Notes: a model not told the origin generated them from the sequence alone. A stretch of 20,645 nt of DNA from a virus (IMGVR_UViG_3300047476_000111:1-20645), one strand, 5' to 3'. Shown: positions 12,822 through 20,645, counted from the first letter of the stretch. Numbers and translations are program-made.

Positions 12822-13469
12822 TTAAGCGCCAGTGGCGTTGTAATACGAGTGGAAGCCAAAGTTAAACTTGACAATCAACTCAGGGAACACAAGATTACCG
12901 CTCGAAATGTAGGCGGTGTCAGGCACCAAATCTACAATTCGCATTGCATAAGTCTGGGTCGGGTTGCCCGAATCCCAATACACGCCAACGCGGGAATCAC
13001 CAGTTGTGGTGTCACCAGTATTCAGAACGAGCTGGACGTTATTGCCCAGAACGGTCTGCTGGAGAGGAGTAACAGTAAGACCAGTCGTGTCAGCGCTGGA
13101 GCCAACCGAAACAACCTTGAACAGGGTGTCAGGATCGTCCACAACGATAGCAACTGCGTCGGTTACGCCGGAAGAAAATCCGGGCCAATACTGCTGAAAC
13201 ACCTTTTGCTTCGTGGAGGGGTTGGTGTAAGAACAGCCAACAAAAACTCCAACAATGCCAGGGACAGCGGAAGTGTCGGTGTCAAGCGTGCCCTTGATGA
13301 TCGTGCCACTTGAGCCAATCATAACAACGTCGCCGTTAAACAGCGCGGTGTTATAGCTGACAGAAGAAGTGGTGATCGGCAGGGAGCGAGTTGCACCGGC
13401 AAATACCTGTCCACCGATCAAATTGATCGGGTTCAAGCCATACGGCTTGTCAACGGTAGGGTAAGCCAT
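12822..13469 (-). CDS. Head-associated structural protein, unknown function
   Basis: 215 residues; ATG at 13469 has AGGAG with 6-base spacing. It begins MAYPTVDKPYGLNPINLIGG, then is nearly all beta with many Thr, Ser, Val and Gly. Recognisable blocks are GIVGVFVGCSYTNPSTKQ, QYWPGFSSGVTD, VVDDPDTLFKVVS and RVGVYWDSGNPTQTYAMRIV. Its place immediately before the capsid gene suits a decoration (cement) or minor head protein, or a fibre of the head. I recall homologous-looking proteins next to capsid genes of other aquatic phages, never with a tested role. Confidence 0.82.
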   Translation of the reverse strand: MAYPTVDKPYGLNPINLIGGQVFAGATRSLPITTSSVSYNTALFNGDVVMIGSSGTIIKGTLDTDTSAVPGIVGVFVGCSYTNPSTKQKVFQQYWPGFSSGVTDAVAIVVDDPDTLFKVVSVGSSADTTGLTVTPLQQTVLGNNVQLVLNTGDTTTGDSRVGVYWDSGNPTQTYAMRIVDLVPDTAYISSGNLVFPELIVKFNFGFHSYYNATGA

Positions 13470-13486
13470 TTAAAACTCCTAAAAAG

Positions 13487-13936
13487 TTATTTGCCTTTAC
13501 CGAACGACGCAGAGGACTTTCTCTCTTTAAAGAGGGGCATCCGAGCATCGCTCTCTCTCATAAAGCTGTTATCCACAGACTCCGCCTGAGCTTGTGTTTG
13601 CTTGTCAAAGTATTCTTTGCGCTGCTCAACAAATTCAAGAGGCATCTTGCAGAGTAACAATCCAGCAACCTCAATGTTGTCCTTAAAACGACTATTGGGG
13701 TCAGCAAGCAGTTTAAATTTGGGTTGCTCTTCAATCCGAACTGGCTCCCAGCCCTCGCGCATCTTTGAAGAGATGTTGCGGGCATCAGCCTGGTTCATCA
13801 TGGAAACCCGAATCCAACGGTACGCATAACCCGGCTGCTTATCTGGCTGCGGCAGGGTTTCAGGGCGCATCCACTGCTTAGGACGCTCTGTTTGTGTACG
13901 GGACTCTAATTCGCGTGCAAGTCTATTTTCAGCCAT
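13487..13936 (-). CDS. Conserved-looking capsid-module protein, unknown function
   Basis: 149 residues, overlapping the scaffold stop by 8 bases. The N-terminal third is charged (LARELESRTQTERPKQWM). The middle is the more structured part: YAYRWIRVSMMNQADARNIS, then MREGWEPVRIEEQPKFKLL, then NIEVAGLLLCKMPLEFVEQR. The C-terminus is Gln/Lys/Ser-rich and probably disordered. Aromatic and hydrophobic spacing in the middle suggests a small alpha/beta domain. Its coupling to the scaffold gene and position before the head proteins imply a role in procapsid assembly or head stabilisation. The family is not recognised by name. Confidence 0.8.
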   Translation of the reverse strand: MAENRLARELESRTQTERPKQWMRPETLPQPDKQPGYAYRWIRVSMMNQADARNISSKMREGWEPVRIEEQPKFKLLADPNSRFKDNIEVAGLLLCKMPLEFVEQRKEYFDKQTQAQAESVDNSFMRESDARMPLFKERKSSASFGKGK

Positions 13937-14927
13937 TTTGATTCTCCAATTTCATAAATTCCTTCACATACTGTTCAGGCGTAATTTGTAGCCTCTTAAT
14001 TGTGTTCATCTGGGATTGGGTCAGACGAACCTTCTTAGGAGCAGTACTTCGGGATGCCGGAGCAACCACTGTGGCAGCTTTCGTCTCGGTGCGCTGAACG
14101 GGCTTGCCGCCCCCGTCAGTCGTTTTAACTTCAGTCCCAAACTTCTCGGGAAATTTCTCACGGATTGTTGTGTCAATCCGCTGGTAATACTCATCGGTCG
14201 TCGCATACGCGGGACCATGGACAGCCACTAAATCTTCGTGCAAACCAAGTGCAAGGGCTGTCATTACCCTGTCTTGACCAAACCACCTGTTGCGCTCTTG
14301 CCACGCAGCCGCCTTTTGGTCAGGACGGGGCACTTGTGTTTGTTTCGGAATATTTACAGGAGTTTCTTCAATTTGTAAAGGGGTAGGTTTAAATCTTTCC
14401 GCCTGCTCTGCCCGGATCTGGGCTGCAGTCAACTTCTGTTGTGCCTCTACAATCTTGTCGGAATCCCCATCTTCATGGGCTTCCCGATACTCCCGCTTTG
14501 CAATCTCTAGGTTCCGAGCAGCGGTCTCTTTGAAGGAAGAAACAAGCGCAGATTCCCGTTCATTGACGGTTCCCTTGAGCTTTTTGTTCTCCTCCAGAAG
14601 CTTTTGCGCCATGGCAAGTGCTTCCTGATGCTCACGAAGGGCGCGTTCTTTCTCACGGCGCTCGTCGTGCCAGACCTTTTTCATCTGCTTCAGACGGGTC
14701 TTAACCTTGTCGGAGTACTCCTCTAACTCGTCTGCCTCTAATTCTTGAACGATTTCCTGGGGTAATGGCTGGCGTCCACGGTCCTCTTCGGGCGTGTCGT
14801 CAATCACCTCAATTTCGGTATCGTCTACGGGTTTACCCTTAGCTTCTTGAGGTGCTGCTTCTTCCTTGCCCTCTTTCTCGTCGGGAAACTCGAACTCTAC
14901 CTCGTACTCTTTCTTTTCTTCTGCCAT
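13929..14927 (-). CDS. Probable capsid scaffolding protein
   Basis: 332 residues; ATG at 14927 follows AAGGGG. Residues 1-75 are very acidic (EYEVEFEFPDEKEG). About 85-195 is a long charged coiled coil with many Lys, Glu, Arg and Gln (EKERALREHQEALAMAQKLL). The centre is Gln/Pro-rich, and residues 298-332 form a basic helix-turn-helix-like end (KKVRLTQSQMNTIKRLQITP, EQYVKEFMKLE). An extended coiled coil with a basic C-terminal capsid-binding end, encoded between portal and capsid genes, is the usual scaffold signature. No protease domain is seen in it, so scaffold exit without proteolysis is likely. Confidence 0.8.
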   Translation of the reverse strand: MAEEKKEYEVEFEFPDEKEGKEEAAPQEAKGKPVDDTEIEVIDDTPEEDRGRQPLPQEIVQELEADELEEYSDKVKTRLKQMKKVWHDERREKERALREHQEALAMAQKLLEENKKLKGTVNERESALVSSFKETAARNLEIAKREYREAHEDGDSDKIVEAQQKLTAAQIRAEQAERFKPTPLQIEETPVNIPKQTQVPRPDQKAAAWQERNRWFGQDRVMTALALGLHEDLVAVHGPAYATTDEYYQRIDTTIREKFPEKFGTEVKTTDGGGKPVQRTETKAATVVAPASRSTAPKKVRLTQSQMNTIKRLQITPEQYVKEFMKLENQNG

Positions 14928-14937
14928 TTTTTACCCC

Positions 14938-15348
14938 TTATGCGCGACTAATGCCGCGAGGATCTTCTACAACCCCCTCAACACTGTCGTCGTTGATGAT
15001 GCGGAACTCGCGTCCGTGGATTTTTACCCGTGTACCAGCATGAGGTCTGACAAGTACAAAGTCTCCCTCTTTACACCAGGGTCCGCTTGGGAAGCGGGCG
15101 GTGTCCTTGTAGCAATCCGGACCCATCTTGATTACAAACAGGACAGTAGTCAGTAACTCTTCGTGTTGCATCGTAATGTCTGCTTTCACGATACCGCTGT
15201 CGTATCTGTTCTCGATATCAGGCAACGCACACAAGATGCGATAGCCCGAAGGATCGGGAAGCTGCTTGGCTTTTTGTTCGGCTGTTTCGGGTAAAACAGT
15301 GGAATCTTCTGGGTTATCGGGGTTTGTGCCGATAAGAAGTTCACTCAT
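14938..15348 (-). CDS. GroES-like co-chaperonin
   Basis: The start is set at ATG 15348 (136 residues, MSELLIG), which overlaps the upstream stop by 8 bases; the frame runs further to 15399 but that part is shared with the neighbouring gene. Residues 35-127 form a GroES-type beta barrel: YRILCALP, then YDSGIVKADI where GroES has its GGIVL mobile loop, KEGDFVLVRPHAGTRVKI, and DDSVEGVV as the last strand. Such proteins cap the host GroEL ring, as T4 gp31 does, and help fold the phage capsid protein. Position in the procapsid block supports that. It differs from cellular GroES by a loop insertion before PSGPWCKEGD and an N-terminal extension of about 34 residues. Confidence 0.85.
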   Translation of the reverse strand: MSELLIGTNPDNPEDSTVLPETAEQKAKQLPDPSGYRILCALPDIENRYDSGIVKADITMQHEELLTTVLFVIKMGPDCYKDTARFPSGPWCKEGDFVLVRPHAGTRVKIHGREFRIINDDSVEGVVEDPRGISRA

Positions 15349-15529
15349 CTGAATCGTCCATCCTTTCTTTGAGGTCGTTGAGTTTGGACTGCGCGACAAG
15401 AAGACCTCGGATCTTCCCGCACAGGTGTTGATACTCGGCGTAATCCTTGGCAGACCCTGCTGCCAAGCTCTCTTTAACTGCTTCCATATCCTCTCTCAGT
15501 TGCGCTGAGAGATAGTCAAATGCGTCCAT
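15341..15529 (-). CDS. Small helical protein between portal and co-chaperonin
   Basis: 62 residues, ATG at 15529 sharing a base with the portal stop (TAATG). It is predicted almost entirely alpha-helical: FDYLSAQLREDMEAVKESLA, then AKDYAEYQHLCGKIRGLLVA, then a charged end (LKERMDDSDE). One Cys at residue 37 and a repeated pattern of small residues suggest a helical hairpin. I recall small proteins of this type next to portals in other phages, but not a tested function. Coupling on both sides argues for a needed, low-stoichiometry product. Confidence 0.78.
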   Translation of the reverse strand: MDAFDYLSAQLREDMEAVKESLAAGSAKDYAEYQHLCGKIRGLLVAQSKLNDLKERMDDSDE

Positions 15530-18024
15530 TATTCACCTTGTTTGGGGGGTGTATTTCTGTTTTGCATGCTTTGAGCAATCTGTACGCCTAAACGTGTGCC
15601 CTCAAGTTCTTGCTTGAACTGTTGGTCAATCTGTCCACGTTCAATATCCACTCCAAGTTTTGTTCCTTCAATTTCGCTCTTAAGGGCCAAGTTCTCCATG
15701 GCCTGACGTTCTTGCGATGCGATTCGCTCCTGCTCAACCTGGATCTGTGCGGCCTTGAGCTGTGCATCAACCTGATCTTTCTGGGCCTTGCGTTGCTGCT
15801 CGGCTGCTTTGATCTGGAGTTCCTGCATCTGCATCTGGATGATCGGATCCTGAGCCTGCTGCTGAGCCTGTGCTTGTGCGGCCTGCTGCTGATTCTTAAG
15901 CGTGAGGTTCTGTGCAGCCTGAGCCACGAGACGAGACAGTGCTGTCTCCATCTCTTCGGACATCTGCTCATCTTCCTTCACAGTCGGCAGAGGTGCGCCA
16001 ACTTGCTGCTCGATCATATTGCGGTACATAAACCCGTAGTGCTCTGCGATGTGCGCTTGCATACCCGCTGCCATCTGAGGTGCCATGGGGTTTTGCCCGA
16101 TCATCTGAGCGGTCATGGGATCGCGCAGGAAAGCCAAGTGAGTAGCGATGTGAGCCTGATGATCCTGGTATGCGAAGGCTTTCAATGGCTTCATGCGAAG
16201 CATATCCATGTTTTCGCTGATCGGATCTTTGGGCTTCTGGTCATCCTCAATCGGCACGAGCTTCTGTGCGTTCTTAATCCCTAGCACATCCAGCATCTGC
16301 CGATGCAGTTGTGGCAGGTTATAGAGCTGAGGTGCTGTCTGAGCCAACTGGAGCGCTGCCTGATACTGAACAACCTTCTGCGACATAGTTGCCGCGTTGG
16401 GATCAGAGACAGGGATAACATCTACTGCATCGTAGTCGGACTTCTTAGCTGCGGGTGTGCCTTCTTCTGGCTCATATGAATACTCTTCCGGAGTGTAGTC
16501 ACGGATGATTGCTTTCAGGAGTTTGAACTCCTGCTTCATGGAGTAGTGGATACGAGCTTGAACTGCTGACATCACCTTTAGCGTACGCTCAAGGATCGCT
16601 AACGTGGTTCCCACTGGCGATTGAGCAGACATGTCGCTGACCTTGAGATCAGCCGCAGAAGCGAACCGACGGCCCTCTTCAACGATGGTGCCCAACAGAG
16701 AATACAGAACCTGACTTGGCTCCTTGTAAGGGAGCGGCATGATGTTGTCTTTGATCGTGCCTGATGCTACATCCACGTCCCGCCATTCCGCCGGGGAAAT
16801 TGGTGTGTCATCGCCCTTAACTCTAAGCCCCTTAGTCTTGAATCCTCCAGGCAGGTTTGACAATGTGCCAGCATCGACCAACTGGCGTATAAGGCTAGTC
16901 CCAGACTTAGCAAAAGCACCAATAAGGTGGATAAGACCAAAACAGTAAAACCCAAAACCCGGAACGTAACCGTAGTGGACGAAATGATTCCTCTTCGTTT
17001 TAAGTTCGTCATCAGGATGCCAATTTCTCCGTATTGCTAATACAGTCTGCGTAGATTTCTCAATAGTTACAACGTAAGGCAGAGCGATTCCCGTCTCCTT
17101 ACCATCTTCATCTTTGTCCTCATGCCCATCAAGATCAAGATACACGTGCATCTCAATAATCTTGTAGCGGTCATCCGTCGTTGCACGGAAGCCCATCTTC
17201 TCAGCGATCTTCTTCTCTACTTCATCGAAGGTATCGCTTGGCGTGCCCAACTCAATGTCGCGGTAGAACCCAGCTACTTGTAGACGACGCAGCTCGTTCT
17301 CGGTCTTGCGCATCACATGTGATACACGCTCAGAAGTCTCAAGTGATGAGGCTCCGTAAGGGACCACGATATCTTCTGCAGGAACAAACAGCGACACCTG
17401 ACGGTCCAGTGACGGGTCGAAGTACACCTTTTTGAACGCGTTACCAGCCAGTCCCAGACCCCAAAGCATGCGCTCATGCTCAGGGCGGTACTCAACCATC
17501 TTCTCGGTCAACTGGAAGTTCATATCAGCCTGCACACGCTGTGCGGCATCACGTGCTTCTGGAGTCTCTTTACCGATGATCTGAGTCTTTACAGGACCAG
17601 ATGCGGGGAATGTCTCCATGATTGTCTCGGACTGGAACCGGATCAATGCTTCTGACAACATGGGGTGGTAGACACCGCAAGCTCCAGGCCAGGGTTCCGT
17701 ACGATCTTCAATTTTCATACCCAGAAGCTCAAGACCGTCAACGTAGGTCTGCATCCAGTCCTTACGCGAGTCGATGTCGCTCTGGAAGTCGCCCAGCAGC
17801 TCTGTAGCCAGTACAGTTAGCTCGCTGTCGTCCATGCTCTCGGCTAGGTTGGCGTTGAAATCATCCTCAGCCTCGCCTTTTTCTATCTCAATCTCGATAT
17901 CACCAATGCCAAGCTTTACTGACTCCGGATCCTCGATCTCGATCTCAATAGCAGGCTCTTGGGACATCACCTCATCCCCGATTAGCCCTAGCGGTGCCTG
18001 GTTTACTGCCTTCTCAATTGCCAT
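15529..18024 (-). CDS. Portal protein with long Gln-rich coiled-coil C-terminus
   Basis: 831 residues, ATG at 18024 overlapping the upstream stop by one base. Residues 1-70 are strongly acidic (EIEIEDPESVKLGIGDIEIE). The body contains the portal core, with RTEPWPGACGVYHPML, a GLGLAGNAFKKVYFDPSLDR segment and a long helical stem near PLPYKEPSQVLYSLLGTIV then RRFASAADLKVSDM. Residues about 687-831 form a Gln/Ala/Lys-rich coiled coil like the barrel of P22-type portals, with EGTKLGVDI and EGTRLGVQI as a short repeat. It would form the dodecameric vertex for terminase and adaptors. Length is large for a portal, mostly due to the barrel. Very confident. Confidence 0.92.
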   Translation of the reverse strand: MAIEKAVNQAPLGLIGDEVMSQEPAIEIEIEDPESVKLGIGDIEIEIEKGEAEDDFNANLAESMDDSELTVLATELLGDFQSDIDSRKDWMQTYVDGLELLGMKIEDRTEPWPGACGVYHPMLSEALIRFQSETIMETFPASGPVKTQIIGKETPEARDAAQRVQADMNFQLTEKMVEYRPEHERMLWGLGLAGNAFKKVYFDPSLDRQVSLFVPAEDIVVPYGASSLETSERVSHVMRKTENELRRLQVAGFYRDIELGTPSDTFDEVEKKIAEKMGFRATTDDRYKIIEMHVYLDLDGHEDKDEDGKETGIALPYVVTIEKSTQTVLAIRRNWHPDDELKTKRNHFVHYGYVPGFGFYCFGLIHLIGAFAKSGTSLIRQLVDAGTLSNLPGGFKTKGLRVKGDDTPISPAEWRDVDVASGTIKDNIMPLPYKEPSQVLYSLLGTIVEEGRRFASAADLKVSDMSAQSPVGTTLAILERTLKVMSAVQARIHYSMKQEFKLLKAIIRDYTPEEYSYEPEEGTPAAKKSDYDAVDVIPVSDPNAATMSQKVVQYQAALQLAQTAPQLYNLPQLHRQMLDVLGIKNAQKLVPIEDDQKPKDPISENMDMLRMKPLKAFAYQDHQAHIATHLAFLRDPMTAQMIGQNPMAPQMAAGMQAHIAEHYGFMYRNMIEQQVGAPLPTVKEDEQMSEEMETALSRLVAQAAQNLTLKNQQQAAQAQAQQQAQDPIIQMQMQELQIKAAEQQRKAQKDQVDAQLKAAQIQVEQERIASQERQAMENLALKSEIEGTKLGVDIERGQIDQQFKQELEGTRLGVQIAQSMQNRNTPPKQGE

Positions 18025-18251
18025 TATTGGGCCTCTTTACGTTGATCTTTTAAATGGTCTGCAGCCATCCACGCTGCGTTCCAAACAAGTACTTTCCAAT
18101 GAAAATGTTTTGGTTTCTCTTGATCAGGGTGAGTATAGAAGTCGTAGTTGTTGTACATGTGGCTGTAGGTCGAATTAAAAAGCTGCTTTTCGGCTGCATT
18201 CCACTTACGCCATTCTTTCACTGGTACCTTGTACAAGTTTCTGATTGCCAT
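18024..18251 (-). CDS. Small aromatic-rich protein between terminase and portal
   Basis: 75 residues; ATG at 18251 follows AAGGA with 6-base spacing. It is rich in Trp, Tyr, Phe, His and Asn (RKWNAAEKQLFNSTYSHMYN, then FYTHPDQEKPKHFHW, then KVLVWNAAWMAADHLK). It has no membrane segment, no metal site I can define and no known family name I can give. Position between the large terminase and portal genes is a place where packaging cofactors or small nuclease-like proteins sit in some phages. No HNH or catalytic signature is present, so I leave the function open. Confidence 0.78.
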   Translation of the reverse strand: MAIRNLYKVPVKEWRKWNAAEKQLFNSTYSHMYNNYDFYTHPDQEKPKHFHWKVLVWNAAWMAADHLKDQRKEAQ

Positions 18252-18260
18252 AATTCATCC

Positions 18261-19784
18261 TTAATAATACGGCTCGCGGTGCCGTCTAAATTGTATGGGT
18301 TCATCTTCTTCGTCAAGAAGCGTGCGTATATAGCCACCCTTGCGGAACCGCATGAGCGCTAGAGAAACCGAGTCCACATAGTCATCATGATCGCCTGCGG
18401 GGAAAGATGCAACCTCCTCCACGACTTCTTCCGCCCAGTGTGTGTTCGGAACCCACACCCTCCCGGATGCGAACAGGTCTGACACGGCGTTTAAGCGAGA
18501 TATCTTGTCGTTACCCTTAGATGGGGTGAACTCCTGTACCGGAATACCCATGGCCCGCATCTCGTATATGAGTGGAGCGCCCGAAGCCTTCTTCTCGATG
18601 ATCACCGAGTCCGGATCCCACTCCTTGTACTGCTCGATTGCGCATTTCTTTAACTCTGGGAACTCCATCCGGTCCCTAAACGCGTTGAGCATGATGATAT
18701 TTGCCTGGTTTACCCCCGTGTCATCCGGTTGGTAGAACACTCCCCAGGTAGTACATGCAGAGTAGTCGGCCCGGTTGGACTTCTCGAACGCCGTATCCCA
18801 GGCCATCAGCGTAAATTCACAGTACGGAGGGTCGTCATGCTCCCAGATCTGCCACCACTCCCTCTTTACAATAGCCGAGGAGTCCGATGTGGGCTGCTGC
18901 TGGTACTGAGCCATCCACTTCCCATGCGGAAGTTCTTTCTGGAGCGCTTCTAGCTCAACCCTAGGCCAAAACTGAGGCCAAAGCGGCTTCCCAGACGGGA
19001 GAATTGCCGGAAACTCGATCACTTCCCACTCTTCCCCAGACCTTTGCCCCGCAGCCTTGATGACCTGCCCGGTCAGATCCCGTTTAGACCACCGAGTCAT
19101 CACGATTATGATCGCTCCCCCCGGCTGTAGACGCTGACGAGGCCCGGATGTGTACCACTCGTACGTCTTGTCGTAGATCTCAGGGTTAGTTTCTGCCTGC
19201 GCAGCCTCTTGTTCCGAGTGCGGGTCGTCAATTATGAGGATGTCAGCGCCTTTACCGGTCACCGCACCGCCCACACCGATAGCGAAGTACTCACCGCCAG
19301 CGTTTGTAGCCCATCGACCCGCCGCTTTAGAGTCCGCTTGGAGCGCTACCTTAGGAAAAATCTCCCGGTAAGCCTCCTGATCCACCAGATTTCGGACTTT
19401 TCGACCAAATCCAACAGCCAGCTCCGCCGTGTGGGACGTCTGGATCACCTTTTTGTTGGGGAATTTGCCCAGAAACCAAGCCGGGAGCAGGTATGAGGCG
19501 AACTCTGACTTTGTATGACGGGGTGGCATGTTGATAATCAGGCGCTTTACTTTGCCCTCAGCCACCCTCTCGAACGCCGCAGCCATCTTTGCGTGGTGTG
19601 CGCCATGGATAAAGTTAGGCCAGACCTTTTTCACGAACTCCATGAAGGACTGTTGTGCCCGCTCAGCACTCTTGCGGTCCTCCAACTCCTCCACCAGCTC
19701 ATAGACCTTGGCCTTTACACTGGGAGGAAGCTGTTTGAGGACGTCAGGATTCTTCCTGATCCGGTCCAGAAGATTCTGGTTCAC
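18261..19784 (-). CDS. terL: Terminase large subunit (packaging ATPase and nuclease)
   Basis: 507 residues from GTG at 19784, preceded by AGGGAG with 5-base spacing and lying inside the small-subunit gene (41-base overlap). The ATPase half has a Walker A-like loop PPRHTKSE (87-94; K92, S93), Walker B DILIIDD (181-187) and a coupling motif MTRW (229-232). The RNase H-like nuclease half has MAWD (D330), VIIEKKASG (E397) and DHDDYVDS (D467, D468, D471). These residues fit the large terminase of headful- or cos-type phages; the type cannot be told. It works with the small subunit and portal to translocate and cut DNA. Length is normal for the family. Confidence 0.95.
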   Translation of the reverse strand: MNQNLLDRIRKNPDVLKQLPPSVKAKVYELVEELEDRKSAERAQQSFMEFVKKVWPNFIHGAHHAKMAAAFERVAEGKVKRLIINMPPRHTKSEFASYLLPAWFLGKFPNKKVIQTSHTAELAVGFGRKVRNLVDQEAYREIFPKVALQADSKAAGRWATNAGGEYFAIGVGGAVTGKGADILIIDDPHSEQEAAQAETNPEIYDKTYEWYTSGPRQRLQPGGAIIIVMTRWSKRDLTGQVIKAAGQRSGEEWEVIEFPAILPSGKPLWPQFWPRVELEALQKELPHGKWMAQYQQQPTSDSSAIVKREWWQIWEHDDPPYCEFTLMAWDTAFEKSNRADYSACTTWGVFYQPDDTGVNQANIIMLNAFRDRMEFPELKKCAIEQYKEWDPDSVIIEKKASGAPLIYEMRAMGIPVQEFTPSKGNDKISRLNAVSDLFASGRVWVPNTHWAEEVVEEVASFPAGDHDDYVDSVSLALMRFRKGGYIRTLLDEEDEPIQFRRHREPYY

Positions 19785-20379
19785 CGTCGCTCCCTTTATT
19801 TAGCCCCAATTCAGCGTCCAAGTCTATGGTCTCTAGATCAATGACGTCGCTTTCCTTAACATCTTGTACGTCAGCTTTTACCGCTTGTTCCACAGGACCC
19901 ATGTACCGCTCCAATAAAGAGCCAAGCTCCTTCTCGATCTCTTCGATGGGCTTTTGTTTCACGGTAACTTCTACCTGGTCGGTAAAAAGTTGGACTCCTT
20001 TACGTTTACCAAGCAGTTCTAATGCTTTCAGGCGGACCTTGGGGTCCTCGTTTTCAGTCTCTTCCAGTAACTTGTTAGTCACTAGGTTTTGAATTTTGCG
20101 GTTGGCTTCTAGGAACTCGTGGTCGTAATGATCCAGCAAAGCTTCTAGCTTGAGGATGGTGCCAGGGGGTGTTTTTGCAGGGACGAACTTTTCAGAGGCA
20201 ATGATCTCGTGGGCTTTCACGGAGTCCTCTTCGGTCACTTCAACATCTGCGCCGGAATTAATCAGGTCCAAGATGGACGCGCACGCGGCCTTAGCTCTTT
20301 CACGGAAACCCTCAGCTTCCTCTGGCGTAACGTCAAAGGGCAGTGGTATTCCAACTTCCGGAGTCACAACTATGGGCAC
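19744..20379 (-). CDS. terS: Probable terminase small subunit
   Basis: 211 residues from GTG at 20379; AGAGGA lies 10 bases upstream, the best start site in the region. The N-terminal part is helical (FRERAKAACASILDLINSGA). The middle reads LVTNKLLEETENEDPKVRLK then ALELLGKRKGVQLF, a helical element seen in small terminase subunits. Then comes TDQVEVTVKQKPIEEIEKEL and an acidic Asp/Glu-rich C-terminus, which may be flexible. It would bind the packaging site and recruit the large subunit, whose GTG start overlaps its end. Assigned from position and pattern; sequence families of small subunits diverge strongly, so moderate to high confidence. Confidence 0.8.
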   Translation of the reverse strand: MPIVVTPEVGIPLPFDVTPEEAEGFRERAKAACASILDLINSGADVEVTEEDSVKAHEIIASEKFVPAKTPPGTILKLEALLDHYDHEFLEANRKIQNLVTNKLLEETENEDPKVRLKALELLGKRKGVQLFTDQVEVTVKQKPIEEIEKELGSLLERYMGPVEQAVKADVQDVKESDVIDLETIDLDAELGLNKGSDGEPESSGPDQEES

Positions 20380-20645
20380 GTGTAAGAAGTCCTCTTGTCG
20401 GCTTCAGTTGGACGCGACCTTACCAGATCTGTATTGAAAGTCAAGAGGAGTGCCGGTCTTTCCCGGCTGTCATGGGCCATCACCCCCAAGGAGCTTCCAT
20501 GCTTCGTTGTGAGCAGGACACAATCAATACCCCACCCACGCAATAAATATATACCGAAAGGAAACGGGACTCCAGATAAATGTAGGGGGGTGTTTTCTAT
20601 AACTGGGGGTTTATGTGTACTTGACAAAATTAGTAGGGTATGGGG
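20380..20645. other. Non-coding region upstream of the packaging operon, promoter candidates
   Basis: No convincing gene lies in these 266 bases; the one open frame of 85 residues (20370-20627, minus) has no ribosome site or family-like pattern. On the minus strand, TTGACT (20439-20444), 16 bases, TAAGGT (20417-20422) is a weak promoter candidate about 40 bases before the terminase GTG. On the plus strand an exact TTGACA (20621-20626) has its -10 beyond the window edge, so it cannot be judged. GCCGG/CCGGC (20452-20456 with 20463-20467) forms a small hairpin without a T-tract. The layout could be a divergent promoter region, but the right-hand genes are not visible. Confidence 0.3.

Noticed and set aside
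15610-16284. Plus-strand 224-residue Leu/Cys-rich frame
   Set aside because: It is the antisense of the portal's Gln-rich coiled coil: CAG/CTG bias turns Gln into Leu. No ribosome site and opposite to every other gene.
20621-20626. Plus-strand promoter based on TTGACA
   Set aside because: The -10 element would fall at or beyond the edge and no TATAAT-like sequence is visible, so I do not list it as its own feature.
20370-20627. Minus-strand 85-residue frame upstream of the terminase
   Set aside because: No ribosome site, no recognisable pattern, and it overlaps the terminase small-subunit start; treated as non-coding.

Overview
The window is the virion-structure and DNA-packaging half of a tailed double-stranded DNA bacteriophage. 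Every convincing gene lies on the minus strand, so it reads right to left. The genes abut or overlap by 1, 4 or 8 bases (TAATG and ATGA junctions), good Shine-Dalgarno sequences are common, and no cellular gene, tRNA, integrase or lysogeny gene is visible. The host cannot be read from the sequence. The set of small proteins and glycine-rich fibres resembles phages known mostly from aquatic metagenomes (recollection of families, not a search result).

Layout in transcription order. (1) 20645-20380: a non-coding stretch before the operon. (2) 20379-15341: packaging and portal genes: small and large terminase subunits (the large one starts with GTG inside the small one), a 75-residue aromatic protein, an 831-residue portal and a 62-residue helical protein. 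(3) 15348-11898: capsid assembly: a GroES-like co-chaperonin, a coiled-coil scaffold candidate, two unknown proteins and a 303-residue Mu gpT-like major capsid protein. A strong intrinsic terminator with a GCAA tetraloop follows the capsid stop codon, then a non-coding leader with inverted repeats. (4) 11757-6994: a virion protein, a 55-residue overlapping helical protein, and a run of small, mostly basic Gly/Lys-rich proteins. Three of these share an ADG(I/C)A-x-x-GKTRG motif. A probable adaptor and a four-cysteine zinc-ribbon protein are embedded in the run. (5) 6991-5148: a second adaptor-like protein, then two paralogous beta-rich proteins flanking a small helical one. (6) 5134-1: distal appendages: a Trp-rich protein with about 14 repeats of roughly 20 residues, a fibre-like protein, a small beta protein, and three tandem glycine-rich fibres. 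The middle fibre carries an inserted LamG-like domain and the third runs off the left edge.

How the genes fit together: the terminase fills a procapsid built from portal, scaffold and capsid protein, with folding probably helped by the host GroEL plus the phage GroES homologue. Adaptor-like proteins then close the portal, and the repeat and glycine-rich proteins probably form the host-contact apparatus. No tape measure, sheath or tube gene is present in 20 kb, so a short-tailed (podovirus-like) particle is the simplest reading, although genes beyond the left edge are unseen.

The strongest leads are the LamG domain placed between a conserved hinge and a conserved C-terminal tag in one of three sister fibres; the GKTRG-motif family within the basic gene cluster; the terminator and leader after the capsid gene; and a 65-base two-frame coding overlap.
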